From positions 38,905,312 through 38,969,311 of the forward strand of contig OX235267.1 of NCBI GenBank assembly GCA_944472135.2: a DNA stretch of 64,000 nt, in the 5' to 3' direction. The translations under genes and the position numbers were made by a program. The DNA is from Trichobilharzia regenti (taxonomy: Eukaryota; Platyhelminthes; Trematoda; Strigeidida; Schistosomatidae). Below are positions 43,978 to 53,827 of the stretch, one piece after another; position 1 is the first letter of the stretch, and every line of letters begins with the position of its first letter. Below the pieces are notes generated by a model. The model made no database searches. It was given only the letters and a program-made list of their open reading frames with translations, and had not been told where the DNA came from.

Positions 43978-44087
43978 TGATTATTTATATTGGACCAAAA
44001 AGCTGGATCCTTGTTTATATTCTAGGCTCTTAATGCAGACGCTTCGGAGATGTCTTAGGGTTAACGTGAAGTTATTTTGGTTAGATG

Positions 44088-44318
44088 ACGACTAGCAGTG
44101 GAATTTTTCGAATGCGCATTTCAACCTATTTTGGACTCGTCAATCAGATGTACGTACATGCCTAATATATGAAGTGGTATTGCCATTGAGACTATAACGC
44201 AGCACCCATCGCTTCAAATACCATTTCTTGCTGCGAATGCGGGTACATCCAAATGACCGATTGCGAACAGGATGAAATACGCATTCTGAATTCCACTAGC
44301 TGTACTCCCACTTTGCTG
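44088..44318. repeat. Smalpha-type inverted pair (decayed hammerheads)
   Basis: 44088-44225 is antisense (in sense: remains of a tRNA-like head, then core TTGACGA and GAAA); 44228-44318 is a sense hammerhead domain with core ATGACCG. Same antisense-then-sense layout as 10.2 kb. Confidence 0.6.
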
Positions 44319-44525
44319 AAATGTAAGAGTACAGTGTGTCTTAATGAAAACGCTCCACCTTATCACTTACTGAATTCGATTTCGAAATAACTTCCTCTCC
44401 AATTCTGCTTTTCTTTCTCTGAACGAATTACCTTTGTCAAAACAAAAAAAGATTTTATTTAAATAATGTGGTTACTGAACAAAGAATATTCGTTTCGATA
44501 ACCTGCTCTTCATCAGGTTCTGCAG

Positions 44526-45027
44526 TTATTATTATTATTATTATTATTGTATCCTTTAGTTCCTAGAAGAGCATAGGGCTTCAGCTGCGCACCTCCATTG
44601 CCTTCGGTTTTCTGACAACCCTGCTCCAGGTCTGTCCACATGCTTTCATCTCCTCCTCGCATGACCTCCCCCAAGTCACCATTGAACCGACGACCAACTC
44701 GCCGCCTCCCTTTCGGGTTCCACTCGAGCAATGGCTTGTCTAGTGATGTCACTTGATGGTTTCCTCAGCGTATGGCCAATCCATCTCCATTTCTTCCTGC
44801 CTATTTGTTTCACAATCGGTTCCTGATTGGTTCGCTCCCAGAGATCCCTGTTTCTGATCTTTTCTGGCCGGCTATGTGATCTTGAGTATTGAGCGAAGAC
44901 AGCTGTTAATGAAGGTCTGAAGTTTGTTTGAGATGCTCTTTATGACTCGCCAAGTATCTGATCCGTATAGTAGCACTGACTGACTTCACATTGGAGTTGA
45001 AAATCCGGATCTTATTTTTTATGCTGT
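44526..45027 (-). pseudogene. RTE-like LINE 3' end inserted in a PLE terminal repeat
   Basis: Minus-strand RTE 3' end with tail (TTA)7 (plus reading) at 44526-44549. In sense: [20 protein letters not shown], then GEVMRGGDESMWTDLEQG and the 3' untranslated 'gaagccctatgctct'. It is one of the least damaged RTE tails. Its two sides are adjacent parts of the PLE inverted repeat, proving it inserted after the PLE. Confidence 0.85.
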
Positions 45028-45239
45028 ATATAATAGTGAATGAATCAGTGTTATTAATAACAACATAGTGTTGTTTAAATAACATTGAATCAATAATAAC
45101 AATGATATCAATGGATTACAGTTCGATAGCATCAACATAACAATACAAGCTGAATATCAAGAAAACTAGGAAAGATAGTAATCATACAAATTCATGATTT
45201 TATAAGTATTCTCAAACATTTGCATAAGAAGATTGTGAA

Positions 45240-46070
45240 ATATCACATAGACAAAATCAAAGATATCAGTATCAAGGATAAAAGTATGATATCTGTGGAC
45301 ATAACATCTTTATTCACAAATGTACCTCTAGGAGAAACAGTTAACTACATATGTGAACAAGTGTATAACCAGTCGATAAATTTTGGCATCCCATAAATGT
45401 AAATTTCAAATTTGATGCCACACTTTACAGACAAATGGACAGCGTGGCAACGGGCATACTGAATAGATCCCTTTGTGGTAGATTTCTTTCTGAGTAAACT
45501 AGAAAACGGACCTTTGAATAACCATATGAGAAAATTCTCATTTTATTGCCGGTGTATGGATGACACCTTCATTCTTTGCGATAATGATTCGGCTAGGAAC
45601 ACAACAATCAAGTACACTGTGCTGTGAAATTCACGTGCGAAGAGGAATCCTAAAACAGAATTGTCTTCTTTGATGTCCATCCTCCTTGCGAGAAAACCAA
45701 ATGGTAGTATAAAGGTAAATTTGCATAGGAAAAGCACACGGACAGGACAATATACACATTTTCACAGCTTCGTACCTCTTCAGTACAAAAGAAATTTAGT
45801 TGGGACTCTCAACCACAGGCTTAGAGCTGTATTTTCAGAAGAGGTAACTGAAGATGAACTAAGGCTTGCATATGATACCTTGGTTGAAAACAGCTATCTA
45901 GAAAAATTCATCACGAAACATATGACTAAGAAAGTTGAAAAGGACTATCCACTATCCGTAACACAAGAAGGCTTTATACACACGACTGTAATTCAAGGGC
46001 CACATACCTAGCGAAATAATTACGAAGAAGTTAAGGAAATCAGTTCAAAGGACTTTTAATGTCGGTTAAC
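45240..46070 (+). pseudogene. PLE reverse transcriptase (decayed)
   Basis: Pieces in order: MISVDITSLFTNVPLGETV (first catalytic Asp motif), a damaged segment around 45430 (DSVATG, in place of the usual GVAMGSP), LENGPLNNHMRKF, CMDDTFILCDN (YxDD box as MDD), then LLARKPNGSIKVNLHRKS and GQYTHFHSFVPLQYKRNLVG, the PLE thumb motifs, running to 46011. Stops at 45397 and 45625 and frameshifts break it. The end is cut by a BEL LTR, beyond which the PLE resumes. Confidence 0.85.
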
Positions 46071-46076
46071 TACAAG

Positions 46077-46395
46077 TGTCAATGTAGTTGAAGATTGAAC
46101 GATCAATTCATGGTTGTTTGCTCAAACCTAACTTCCATATATTTTCGTGGAGCCGTCAATACACCAGTCATCGTCTCATCGGTCGCTGTTCAGAAAGACG
46201 ATCAAAAACCGTCAGAAACCTTAGTTATTATGCTGTTCATATGTTGGTGTTAGAATAAAGAATTCTCGAGTCGCCAATCAGTGTTTTGGTTTTTAAGTCC
46301 GTTAGTACTAAGCGTTTCTGAAAGGCTTCGAGGGACAGCGCGAGGCTCGGCGTAGCAAGAGCTGGGCATTAACGGTTTTTGACACGTGATTGACA
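46077..46395 (+). mobile_element. Solo BEL/Pao LTR inserted in the PLE, with target duplication
   Basis: 319 bases that begin TGTCAAT and end ATTGACA (perfect inverted termini), flanked by ACAAG at 46072-46076 and 46396-46400. The body matches the LTRs of the complete BEL element at 57.7-61.7 kb ('ggttgtttgctcaaacc', 'attctcgagtcnccaatcag', 'tctgaaagncttcgagg'), with many differences and deletions. It fixes the exact LTR ends for this family. Confidence 0.92.
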
Positions 46396-46400
46396 ACAAG

Positions 46401-46595
46401 TCTAATTTTCTACACAACGATTCCTCGGTTGAAAGATGAAGTAACTAGACTAGTCACTTCTAATTCTTTTTACCAATTCAACTGCGCTTGTGGTGGAGCA
46501 AGTTATATTGGCCGTTACTCTAAGAACTTGATTTTTTGTGCTCGCTCATCAGTACTCTCTCTACCAGTGTACCTGAGTAATGCTATCAAACTATA
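46401..46595 (+). pseudogene. PLE GIY-YIG domain, continuing after the LTR
   Basis: Reads TSLIFYTTIPRLKDEVTRLV, then YQFNCACGGASYIGRYSKNL, the zinc-site and GIY-YIG box with one extra Gly, and stops at 46594. It directly continues the linker interrupted by the LTR. Confidence 0.85.
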
Positions 46596-46760
46596 ATCCA
46601 TTGATATTATTGTTATTATTGATTCAATGTTATTTAAACAACACTAATGTTGTTATTAATAACACTAATTCATTCACTCACTACTATGTATGTATATGCA
46701 ACTCTAGGACCTGATGAATAAGAGGTTATCGAAAAGAATACTCTTCATTCAGTTACTATT

Positions 46761-47046
46761 CCTCTGAAAAATATAATGAGGATTTTTAATCAGTTAAAAA
46801 AGATTTTTATTAAGTATGCTGACTATATGACAGTTGTTCAGTACTCCAACATCCAAATAGATTGTTTTAGAATGACTATTTCCATGCCCAAAATTGACCA
46901 GTATTTCCATATCAAATAGCCTTGAAAGTAAACCCGCCTAAATGTGTCAAACTGTTGCTATAAACTTCAGGTGGGAGCTAGACTTATGTCGATTGTTTCG
47001 TTCCAACGGACCTATAATATTGATTATACTATTATACAAACATTAG
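46761..47046. other. No recognisable feature
   Basis: AT-rich spacer. Confidence 0.3.
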
Positions 47047-47051
47047 GTTTT

Positions 47052-47245
47052 TGTAGTAATTATTTGTAGTCGTAATATTAGTATTTCGAGATGACCGAAT
47101 TACAAGAATCCAACCAAAACACAGAGAGGGCAGAATTCAGGAATTTGTATTTAGCGGAATTCTTATGCAATTCATATAAGAAACATATCAACAGTCAACA
47201 GTAAGTATTTAAACAATACAGAGATAGAAATTGTCAATCACCACA
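47052..47245 (-). repeat. 3' LTR of the small Gypsy-type element
   Basis: 194 bases, TG...CA boundaries on the minus strand. The integrase frame stops inside it. The purine-rich 'gaggtgtggcgga' just upstream (47246-47258, minus) can serve as polypurine tract. Confidence 0.88.
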
Positions 47246-47830
47246 TCCGCCACACCTCGAATATCTCCTTGCGTACTTATAACGATGTCTCGGTTTGCTT
47301 GAAAGTAGCTGCGACCTAACTGATTCTGTGATATTATTTTCATCAGTATTATCTGGACTTATTTCTGAATTATCTACAAAATCAGGATTATTAGCGGAAT
47401 CATTAAAATAATAATTGGAACGACCTACTTCATTTATTGTCACTTTGTCCAGGTGTCTGTTATGAACTGAGTGATCTTTGATGTCTAATATCTTCACCAC
47501 TCGATTTCCCATTTTTTGTAGTATAATTCCAACAGAAGGTCTATAGTCATTCCCTTTGTAATAATGTACATTAGAAGTCGTGGACATCAGATGCTTTTTG
47601 AGAATTCGAGATTTGAAAAGTTTTGCAGGACTTTCACGGGTACTTGTATGCTCTGCATTCAACAGACGCAGTCTATGTATATGCAGTAATTCCTCCATTT
47701 TAATCAGTTGCTCTCTCATCTCATTCAGATTTTTTCGTGTTTTCGACAGTTCGCATTGTAACTCAGCTATCACATTTGTGACACTTAGCACCCCGAAAAC
47801 GGCAAGTGCTTCGTAGATGTAACTTTCCAC
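47243..47830 (-). pseudogene. Integrase C-terminal remnant joined to gag
   Basis: In the 252-codon minus-strand frame (start at 47992), residues from about 115 read STRESPAKLFKSRILKKHL, the segment where Gypsy integrases recruit many hosts' target motif (T-G-x-S-P-A-x-L), then YKGNDYRPSVGIILQKMGN and VVKILDIKDHSVHNRHLDK, the C-terminal SH3-like domain. The N-terminal zinc and catalytic D,D,E core are missing. Residues before this are an out-of-frame gag overlap. It ends RYSRCGGCGD inside the LTR. Confidence 0.8.
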
Positions 47831-48477
47831 AGGAAAAACACGGTTTAATGTTTTTGATCTCTGGCTGCATTCTATTACCTGTGGACGGCAGTTTGGATTG
47901 CTTTCCATGACCACTTGTATTTTCGACTTTAGAAAGCATAACATCAGACACTGACGTAGTGGGAGCAGAGTATTCATTATTGACATCTTCATATGTAATA
48001 CATAAATCTTTAGCAGTTTGAAAGGTACAAGAAGGAATCTGAATTAACTCTTTCTCTAACTTAGGAATATTGATTCCAGCAATTAGACGATCACGTAGTT
48101 GAGTATGCAGCTGATCTCCAAAGTTACACTTTGAAGCTTGTATTTGGAGTTGAAGAATAAAGTCTCGAATCTTCTGGTTGGGAGCACGAACCAGTTTGTT
48201 GAACTGAGCCCTCTCTCGTGTCTCAAAAGTAGTTATATGGAAGTGATCTATAAGAAGTTCACGGAGTTTATCATATGGCAGAGAAATTGGTTTATCTGGA
48301 AATGAGAGTCTTTACTAGGCTATACGCATCTAGCCCAATAGCAGTGATGAAATGTGCTGGTATTTTGTCATCCCGAACATTCTTTGAAATGCACCACGCA
48401 TCGAAGCATTCCAAATAATCAGCAATCTCCCGCGGAGAACCATTAATAGGAAATTTTCCCAGGTTATTTAGTTCCAT
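47763..48477 (-). pseudogene. gag: Gypsy-type Gag (frameshifted)
   Basis: Starts with ATG at 48477, only some 13 bases after the 5' LTR. Residues 1-57 read MELNNLGKFPINGSPREIAD, YLECFDAWCISKNVRDDKI, then a one-base shift near 48305 after which FPDKPISLPYDKLRELL continues. Further on a capsid-like segment (RERAQFNKLVRAPNQKIRDF, LRDRLIAGINIPKLEKELI) and the nucleocapsid zinc knuckle CFSCGKLHLRSTC (47860-47821 region) followed by KCHKC. Gag packages element RNA. One frameshift would have to be bypassed for a full product. Confidence 0.85.
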
Positions 48478-48490
48478 CGCGACGCCAATT

Positions 48491-48684
48491 TGTAGTAATT
48501 ATTTGTAGTCGTAGTATTTGTATTTCGAGATGACCGAATTACAAGAATCCAAACAAAACACAGAGAGGGCGGAATTCAGGAATTTGTATTTAGCGGAATT
48601 ATATCGCAATTCATATAAGAAACATATTAACAATCAACAGTAAGTATTGAAACACTACAGAGATAAAAATTGTCAATTACCACA
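48491..48684 (-). repeat. 5' LTR of the small Gypsy-type element
   Basis: 194 bases, the partner of 47052-47245; followed on the minus strand by 'aattggcgtcgcgatgg', in which TTGGCGTCGCG is the likely primer-binding site and the ATG starts gag. Confidence 0.88.
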
Positions 48685-48689
48685 GTTTT

Positions 48690-49135
48690 ATCCATTCCAG
48701 CTTACATTTCCCCACAGATATTTGATAGCCAGTATTCCTTTAATATATTACATAAGAAAGCTGAAAATCTGGCCTAATTCGACTTTTTATTTTTTTTATT
48801 CAATAGTCCCCGTATTTCGTCTAATCTTCTTATTTCTCCCCTTCACTTTTTTCCCTGAGTTGCTCAGTGAATTCTAGGCTACGTTTTCCCATTAAGACTT
48901 TTGACATTGTATGTAGGTGGGATTAGAGTTGTGTGCATAGAAGCAAACCAACTAACACTATAGTTAGTAATTGTTCAGATCTTTACCAACAGTTGTTCTC
49001 AGGTTTGAAATTGGAGGCTGGATGTTCGCCTAATTCACGATTTATTTCACTGTCTCTTTAGGAAAAACGAAGCAGTTTCACATTAAAAAAACCTCAGTCG
49101 TTTTTCATGCGGCATCTTGTGTTAAGAAAAAGGGG
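48690..49135. other. No recognisable feature
   Basis: AT-rich spacer. Confidence 0.3.
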
Positions 49136-49290
49136 TTCTTTTATTCCTGTGAGCCCAAGTGGAACACATGGCTTCAAAGTTCATTTGTAAATTCTCAGTA
49201 GAAGTGATAACGTTTTCTTTTGTATGGGATAGAGTTCCTAGCCTAACATCCAACTTTATCTCTTTATTTAGTATAGGCTATACGAGGTAA
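49136..49290 (-). repeat. tRNA-headed SINE, family A, truncated
   Basis: Tail and body only ('tattcctgtgagcccaagtg' on the plus strand through 'ctatacgaggtaaaggagtg'). The tRNA head is missing because the PLE 3' end abuts. Confidence 0.6.
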
Positions 49291-49294
49291 AGGA

Positions 49295-49790
49295 GTGAAT
49301 TTTCATATATTTATTCCCCTTAATGAATTTGAACAAAGCAAGAACTACAGTTTTAGCAGAATAAAGTGGTTTCATCTTTTATTTCGTTGCCTTCTCGTCA
49401 GCTGCTTACATGGCAAAGACATTATTAAATATATCTACCACAACAATTTTGACATACTTACACAGAGTTCATTTTAAACAAAAATCAATCGATCAATGTA
49501 CGCATACACTAAAAATATATACACATATATAAATATGCAATATTAACCACTATTCCGAAAAATAATAATCATACACAATGGAAACTTCTAGCATTTCGCA
49601 TTCGGAAGAAAGAGAGGTGAAAATATCCAGTTACCAGGCAGAGCAAAGAAAGACTGATAACCGCTTCTTTCTGGACGCATAAATTAGGTTTCAGGCGCTT
49701 GATTGATTTGGCTTCAGCAAACTTAAGGAAAATTGAGCTCTTTTGCCTATAGATAATTGTGAACGACTTTTCGACGTTCACCTCATGAGT
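49295..49790 (-). pseudogene. PLE 3' end with GIY-YIG C-terminus and hammerhead-like motif
   Basis: Minus strand: 49781-49569 gives MNVEKSFTIIYRQKSSIFLK, FAEAKSIKRLKPNLCVQKEA, the C-terminal part of the PLE nuclease. About 160 bases of untranslated sequence follow, then gcagCTGACGAGAAGGCAACGAAAT at 49379-49403 (minus). The CTGANGA and GAAA boxes are both intact there. The truncation point is inside the nuclease. Confidence 0.75.
49378..49405 (-). ncRNA. Hammerhead-like motif of a PLE 3' end
   Basis: CTGACGA - gaaggcaac - GAAAT on the minus strand, with a G-C pair closing the short arm. Best-preserved core of this group. I cannot place the cleavage site with confidence. Confidence 0.4.
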
Positions 49791-49839
49791 GAATTTTGTT
49801 GGGAAAAATATATATGCATGTGAGGGAATAATTAACCTT

Positions 49840-50155
49840 GTAACACTAAATAAACAACTGACCAGTGAGAATTTATTACAAAAAACTCTGAGAACAAACC
49901 AACTAAGAATCGATTATTCAACCAATATCCGGAAGAAAATTAAAAGATGGATGGGACACTCACTGAGGAAACCGTCGACTGACATCTTGCTCCAAGTCCT
50001 CGAGTGGAAACCGAATGAGAAACAACAAGCTAGGCGTCCGATAATGACAGTGTGGAGATCATATGAAGAAGAGATTTGAGACTATGCGTATTCATTGGGT
50101 CATATGTGGTGTTGAAGTCCTGTGTTCTGCTCAGAACCCAAGGGGACAATTATAG
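49840..50155 (+). pseudogene. RTE-like LINE 3' end
   Basis: A 96-codon frame (49789-50079) contains LLQKTLRTNQLRIDYSTNI, KIKRWMGHSLRKPSTDILL and VLEWKPNEKQQARRPI, the RTE C-terminal 'W-x-G-H-x-L-R-K' and 'E-W-x-P' boxes, without a stop. The 3' end 'gaagtcctgtgttctgctca' follows. One of the few undisrupted RTE C-termini here. Confidence 0.8.
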
Positions 50156-50450
50156 TAAGAATACACTTCACAATATAGTTACCGCTTAAGAAGTTACCAG
50201 GCCTGATGATGAAATGTTAGCCATCAAATACCAAGGCATAGAAAACATTGAATACTTTCCATTTTGTTTTGGATTACAGACAACTTTAGGGGTTTTATAA
50301 TCCCAGTTAAATTTTCAGTACACAAACCTCAGCTCAGACTTGGTAATTATTGAAATGGTTTCAGAATAATAAATCATCATTACTTTTTTAATTTATTAAA
50401 ATGATTCCAGCTTCAGACAACCTAAATGAACACGTAATTAATTAACTTGA
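50156..50450. other. No recognisable feature
   Basis: Flank of the truncated Gypsy element. No LTR or coding sequence. Confidence 0.35.
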
Positions 50451-52619
50451 ATGTGTTACGCATACTTAGACGACTGCCTCATTGCCAGTCCAGACAAGGA
50501 AACTCACCTTAGGCACTTGGACTTGGCATTTGACAGGTTACGCCAACATGGTGTTACCATTAATATTCAAAAGTGTCAAATCGGTGTTGACTCACTCGAC
50601 TTTCTGGGTCACACTATTGACTGCAAGGGCATTCGCCCACTGGCTACTAAGGTCGAGGCTATACTGAACTTTCCAGAGCCACAGACGGTGAAAAGTCTCC
50701 GCACTTTTAACGGCTTAGTAAGTTATTATCGACGCTTTATTCCCAACTGTGCCTCTTTGATTCAGCCATTGACAGACCTCCTTCGAGGGAATAACAAGTC
50801 CATAGAACTTGACGCGTCTGCTCGAAATGCTTTTACCCAGATTAAAAAAGCTATTGCGAATGCCACACTTCTGATGTATCAGGATCCAACGGCACCGTTA
50901 AGTATCTCGGTTGATGCATCAAACACTGCAATCGGCGCAGTTCTACAACAGCTAGTTGACAATGAGTGGCAACCACTTGCCTTTTTCTCCCGGCGCCTTC
51001 AATTAGCTGAAACGAAGTACAGCACATTCGGCAGAGAACTTCTGGCTATGTACTGTGCTATACGACATTTTAGACATTCGGTAGAGGGTCGTGAATTCAT
51101 AATTTTTACGGATCACAAACCTCTGACGTACTCTCTGAACTCACCTTCAGATAAGTATTCACCCAGGGAATCACGACAACTGGATTACGTCTCACAGTTT
51201 ACATCAGATATTCGCCATGTATCCGGAGTAAACAACACTGTGGCAGATGCCTTGTCGCGCGTTTGTTCCCTCACCCAAATCGACGGCATAGACCTTGTAA
51301 AACTGGCTCGTCTTCAAAAAGAAGATACCGAGCTTCAACATGAGTTGTCGAAAACAACTCTACAATTAGCTGAGAAACCCTTAGGTATGGGAAGAGATAC
51401 TATTCTATGTGACATTTCCACGAGTACTCCTCGCCCCATCGTGCCTAAAAGTTATCGCCGTAACGTCTTCAATACGTTGCATGGCTTATCTCACCCAGGT
51501 ATTCGAACTACTGTCAAGCTCGTAACTAGTCGGTTTTGTTGGCCTGGCATTAATAAAGAAGTAAGGGAATGGGCACACACGTGCTTAGCTTGTCAAAAGT
51601 GCAAGGTGATAAGACACACCAAAAGCCCACTTGGCACCTTTCTTCTCCCTGACGCTCGTTTCGAACACGTCCATATAGATTTGGTTGGTCCCCTTCCTGA
51701 ATCACATGGATATACCTATATTTTAACTTGCATCGATCGCTTCACACGATGGCCGGAAGCAGTACCCATCAAGGATGTATCTGCTGAAACAGTCGCACGC
51801 GTCTTCGTAGAAAGATGGATCGCTAACTTTGGATGCCCATCTTCCATAACAACTGATCGCGGGCGGCAATTCGAAAGTGGCTTATTCTTCGCCCTGACTA
51901 AAATATTAGGTTGCATGCGATTTCGAACAACAGCCTACCATCCTCAAGCTAATGGTATGGTAGAACGTCTACACAGACAGCTGAAAGCTGGTCTGTCAGC
52001 TGCAAACACCACCCATTGGACTGAATCCCTCCCGTTAGTTCTCCTAGGGATACGAAACGCCTTGAAAACCGATGCTGGTTGTACTAGCGCCGAGCTAGTA
52101 TATGGCACGACACTGCGACTGCCTGGTGAATTTGTTTCTCCCTCGAGCTTCCCACCAGTGGTAGATCACGCTTCATACGTCAGCAGGCTTACAAACGCAA
52201 TGCGTTCAGTTAAACCTGCTCCCCTTCGTCCACAGTCCATTGATGTTTTCGTTCATCCGTGTTTGAAAACTTCTTCACATGTATTTGTTCGTCGCGACTC
52301 TGTGCGCAGACCCCTGGAACCCCCATATGACGGACCTTATAAGGTAATTAAACGTTCTGATAAATTCTTTGTCTTGGACAAAAACGGCCGCGAGGACACC
52401 GTCAGCATTGACCGTCTGAAACCGGCTTACTTGGAGGGTAATCCTATTAGCATAGAGCTCAACGTACCCCAAAATCCACAAGTAACAGAAGATCGTTTAG
52501 ACATCGATGAAGTCACTAGCACAGCGACAGCTACCGAACCTTCTATCGAGCCTCCCAAGAAAACCCGTTCTGGACGCACCGTAAGGTTCCCAGAATATCT
52601 GCACACTTATTTGACTTAA
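50451..52619 (+). CDS. pol: Gypsy (Ty3) Pol, truncated in RT: RNase H and integrase intact
   Basis: 722 residues, open throughout. It begins at the RT active-site box YLDDCL (residues 5-10); all earlier RT, protease and gag are missing, so the ATG is accidental. Then the RT thumb with FLGHTID (51-57); RNase H with [11 protein letters not shown] (155-165; D155, E196, D221); integrase zinc finger HHCC (H344, H348, C378, C381); the catalytic triad D410, D469, E505 with the 35-residue spacing of DDE integrases; and the C-terminal GPYKV module (628-632). The layout RT-RH-IN and GPY module place it in Ty3/Gypsy without a chromodomain. RNase H would remove the RNA strand and integrase would insert the cDNA. 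Codon-level integrity suggests a young copy. Confidence 0.93.
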   Translation: MCYAYLDDCLIASPDKETHLRHLDLAFDRLRQHGVTINIQKCQIGVDSLDFLGHTIDCKGIRPLATKVEAILNFPEPQTVKSLRTFNGLVSYYRRFIPNCASLIQPLTDLLRGNNKSIELDASARNAFTQIKKAIANATLLMYQDPTAPLSISVDASNTAIGAVLQQLVDNEWQPLAFFSRRLQLAETKYSTFGRELLAMYCAIRHFRHSVEGREFIIFTDHKPLTYSLNSPSDKYSPRESRQLDYVSQFTSDIRHVSGVNNTVADALSRVCSLTQIDGIDLVKLARLQKEDTELQHELSKTTLQLAEKPLGMGRDTILCDISTSTPRPIVPKSYRRNVFNTLHGLSHPGIRTTVKLVTSRFCWPGINKEVREWAHTCLACQKCKVIRHTKSPLGTFLLPDARFEHVHIDLVGPLPESHGYTYILTCIDRFTRWPEAVPIKDVSAETVARVFVERWIANFGCPSSITTDRGRQFESGLFFALTKILGCMRFRTTAYHPQANGMVERLHRQLKAGLSAANTTHWTESLPLVLLGIRNALKTDAGCTSAELVYGTTLRLPGEFVSPSSFPPVVDHASYVSRLTNAMRSVKPAPLRPQSIDVFVHPCLKTSSHVFVRRDSVRRPLEPPYDGPYKVIKRSDKFFVLDKNGREDTVSIDRLKPAYLEGNPISIELNVPQNPQVTEDRLDIDEVTSTATATEPSIEPPKKTRSGRTVRFPEYLHTYLT

Positions 52620-53116
52620 CGAAGTCGTGTGATTCACGCAACTCACTCGTTTGTGGTACTAACTATTTTTTTGACGTATCAATTTTTTTTATATACAGTA
52701 CCACCGAACACAAAAAATTTTTTTTCAACAGTTCATGTAACATACACAAAAAATTAATTAGATGTATTTTTTTCGATGTTCTGAACTTAGCATTATTTTA
52801 CTGTATAGTAAATGCACATCATTTTTTTAACCAAAAAGCTCATTTCGTACATTTTCCTCGACATGGTTCTTAGCGTTCTTGTTTTCTTTTCCAGGTGCGA
52901 CGGGCACTGGACAGGAAACAAACGAAGCACGGAATCCAACGAACAACAACCAGGAAGCTATGTACAAACACCCTATTAGCATAGGCAGACAAACCAGTAG
53001 GCATACGACCAAGCCGCTCGGAAGATTTTTTTCACCCGAAAGGGAACCATCGAGTTTTTTTACTTCCGGCTGGTTCTGTCTTAGGGTCCTCACGACCCCA
53101 CTAGGGGGGAGTGAGC
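52620..53116 (+). other. Gypsy-1 3' untranslated region and polypurine tract
   Basis: Between the pol stop and the 3' LTR. It includes T-rich runs, an 80-codon frame (52879-53121) preceded by a polypyrimidine-AG sequence (near 52878-52894), and 'actagggggga' at 53099-53110, a good polypurine tract a few bases from the LTR. Confidence 0.7.
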
Positions 53117-53435
53117 TGTAGCGGTAAATAATTCCCCAAAATTATTGACCACAGCAATCACTCATTGGATGCTGACCACCACTGTTTAAGTCGACTTGTT
53201 TAGCTGAAGGCTTCCGGTCAAGCATCCCCGCCATTTGGTACCTCGTCGTGTCACGTGCACGATCACTAGCTAGCTAAGCGTTCGTCTAACGGCTTGTTTT
53301 GGTCCCAAAATATATCTCTTGGTTTGGACGATCAAATATTGGCTTTTGCTTTGTCTTTGGTACGCGAGAATAAATTAATTAGAAGTTGCTGAACGAGATA
53401 TCTGTCAACCCTAAAACTTTATATTGTAAACGTAG
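53117..53435 (+). repeat. Gypsy-1 3' LTR
   Basis: Starts TGTAGCGGTAAAT directly after the polypurine tract and 'gtgagc'. The right end is set only roughly, near 'ctttatattgta'. Diverged solo copies are at 5.15 and 7.24 kb. The 5' LTR is absent because the element is truncated. Confidence 0.75.
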
Positions 53436-53543
53436 ACAGATTCCACTGGTTACTTTTGTTTGAATTTTTAATTTTATTTATATTTTAAGTAAATCAGATG
53501 CAATATTGTGACAAATGCTGAGAATTCCATTCTATATTATAAG

Positions 53544-53827
53544 TGTAACGACAGAAGACAAGGGCCAGGCAACAGATTGTTTACTAAGGAAATCAACACG
53601 TATTTATATATTTTTATGTACATTATTATCGCTTATTCAAGCAAACAAACACACTCTTCTGAATGGTCGTTTCTCACAGAAAGTTAACTTTGCATCTCTT
53701 TGTGACTGTCTCTTGAATGTCATGTCATCTATATGTTAACTGTATCTGCCTACGCAAAGTCTGCTGTGATTGGTTGTTGAATCAGTCTTTGTTTATATTT
53801 TCTCACGACCAATATTAGGGTCTTACA
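53544..53827 (-). repeat. Solo LTR, family X
   Basis: 284 bases that read, on the minus strand, TGTAAGACCC ... GTCGTTACA: TG...CA ends with a TGTAA/TTACA inverted terminus. No clear target duplication is seen. Related copies lie at 16.42 and 59.22 kb. Confidence 0.75.

Larger units (their letters stand above)
44466..46760 (+). mobile_element. Penelope-like element flanked by inverted repeats, with two later insertions
   Basis: A PLE in sense, bounded by inverted repeats. Right repeat 46582-46760; left repeat is split into 44466-44525 and 45028-45132 by an RTE insertion. The outer segment of each repeat reads ggacCTGATGAA...GGTTATCGAAA, pointing outward (44466-44525 on minus, 46705-46735 on plus), a PLE-terminal hammerhead-like motif. 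Between them lie a decayed RT, a solo BEL LTR with target duplication, and a GIY-YIG remnant. Confidence 0.8.
47052..48684 (-). mobile_element. Complete 1.63-kb non-autonomous Gypsy-type LTR element
   Basis: Two 194-base LTRs in direct orientation (47052-47245 and 48491-48684), each reading in sense TGTGGT(A/G)ATT ... AATTACTACA. They are flanked by the 5-base duplication GTTTT (47047-47051, 48685-48689). Inside, on the minus strand: a primer-binding-like TTGGCGTCGCG right after the 5' LTR, a gag frame, and the last part of an integrase, ending at the 3' LTR. Protease, RT, RNase H and integrase core are deleted. The two LTRs differ at about a dozen positions, so the insertion is not recent. 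Confidence 0.92.

Noticed and set aside
53544..53827. Target-site duplication for the family X solo LTR
   Set aside because: The immediate flanks (ataag and cattg) do not match, so no duplication is claimed.
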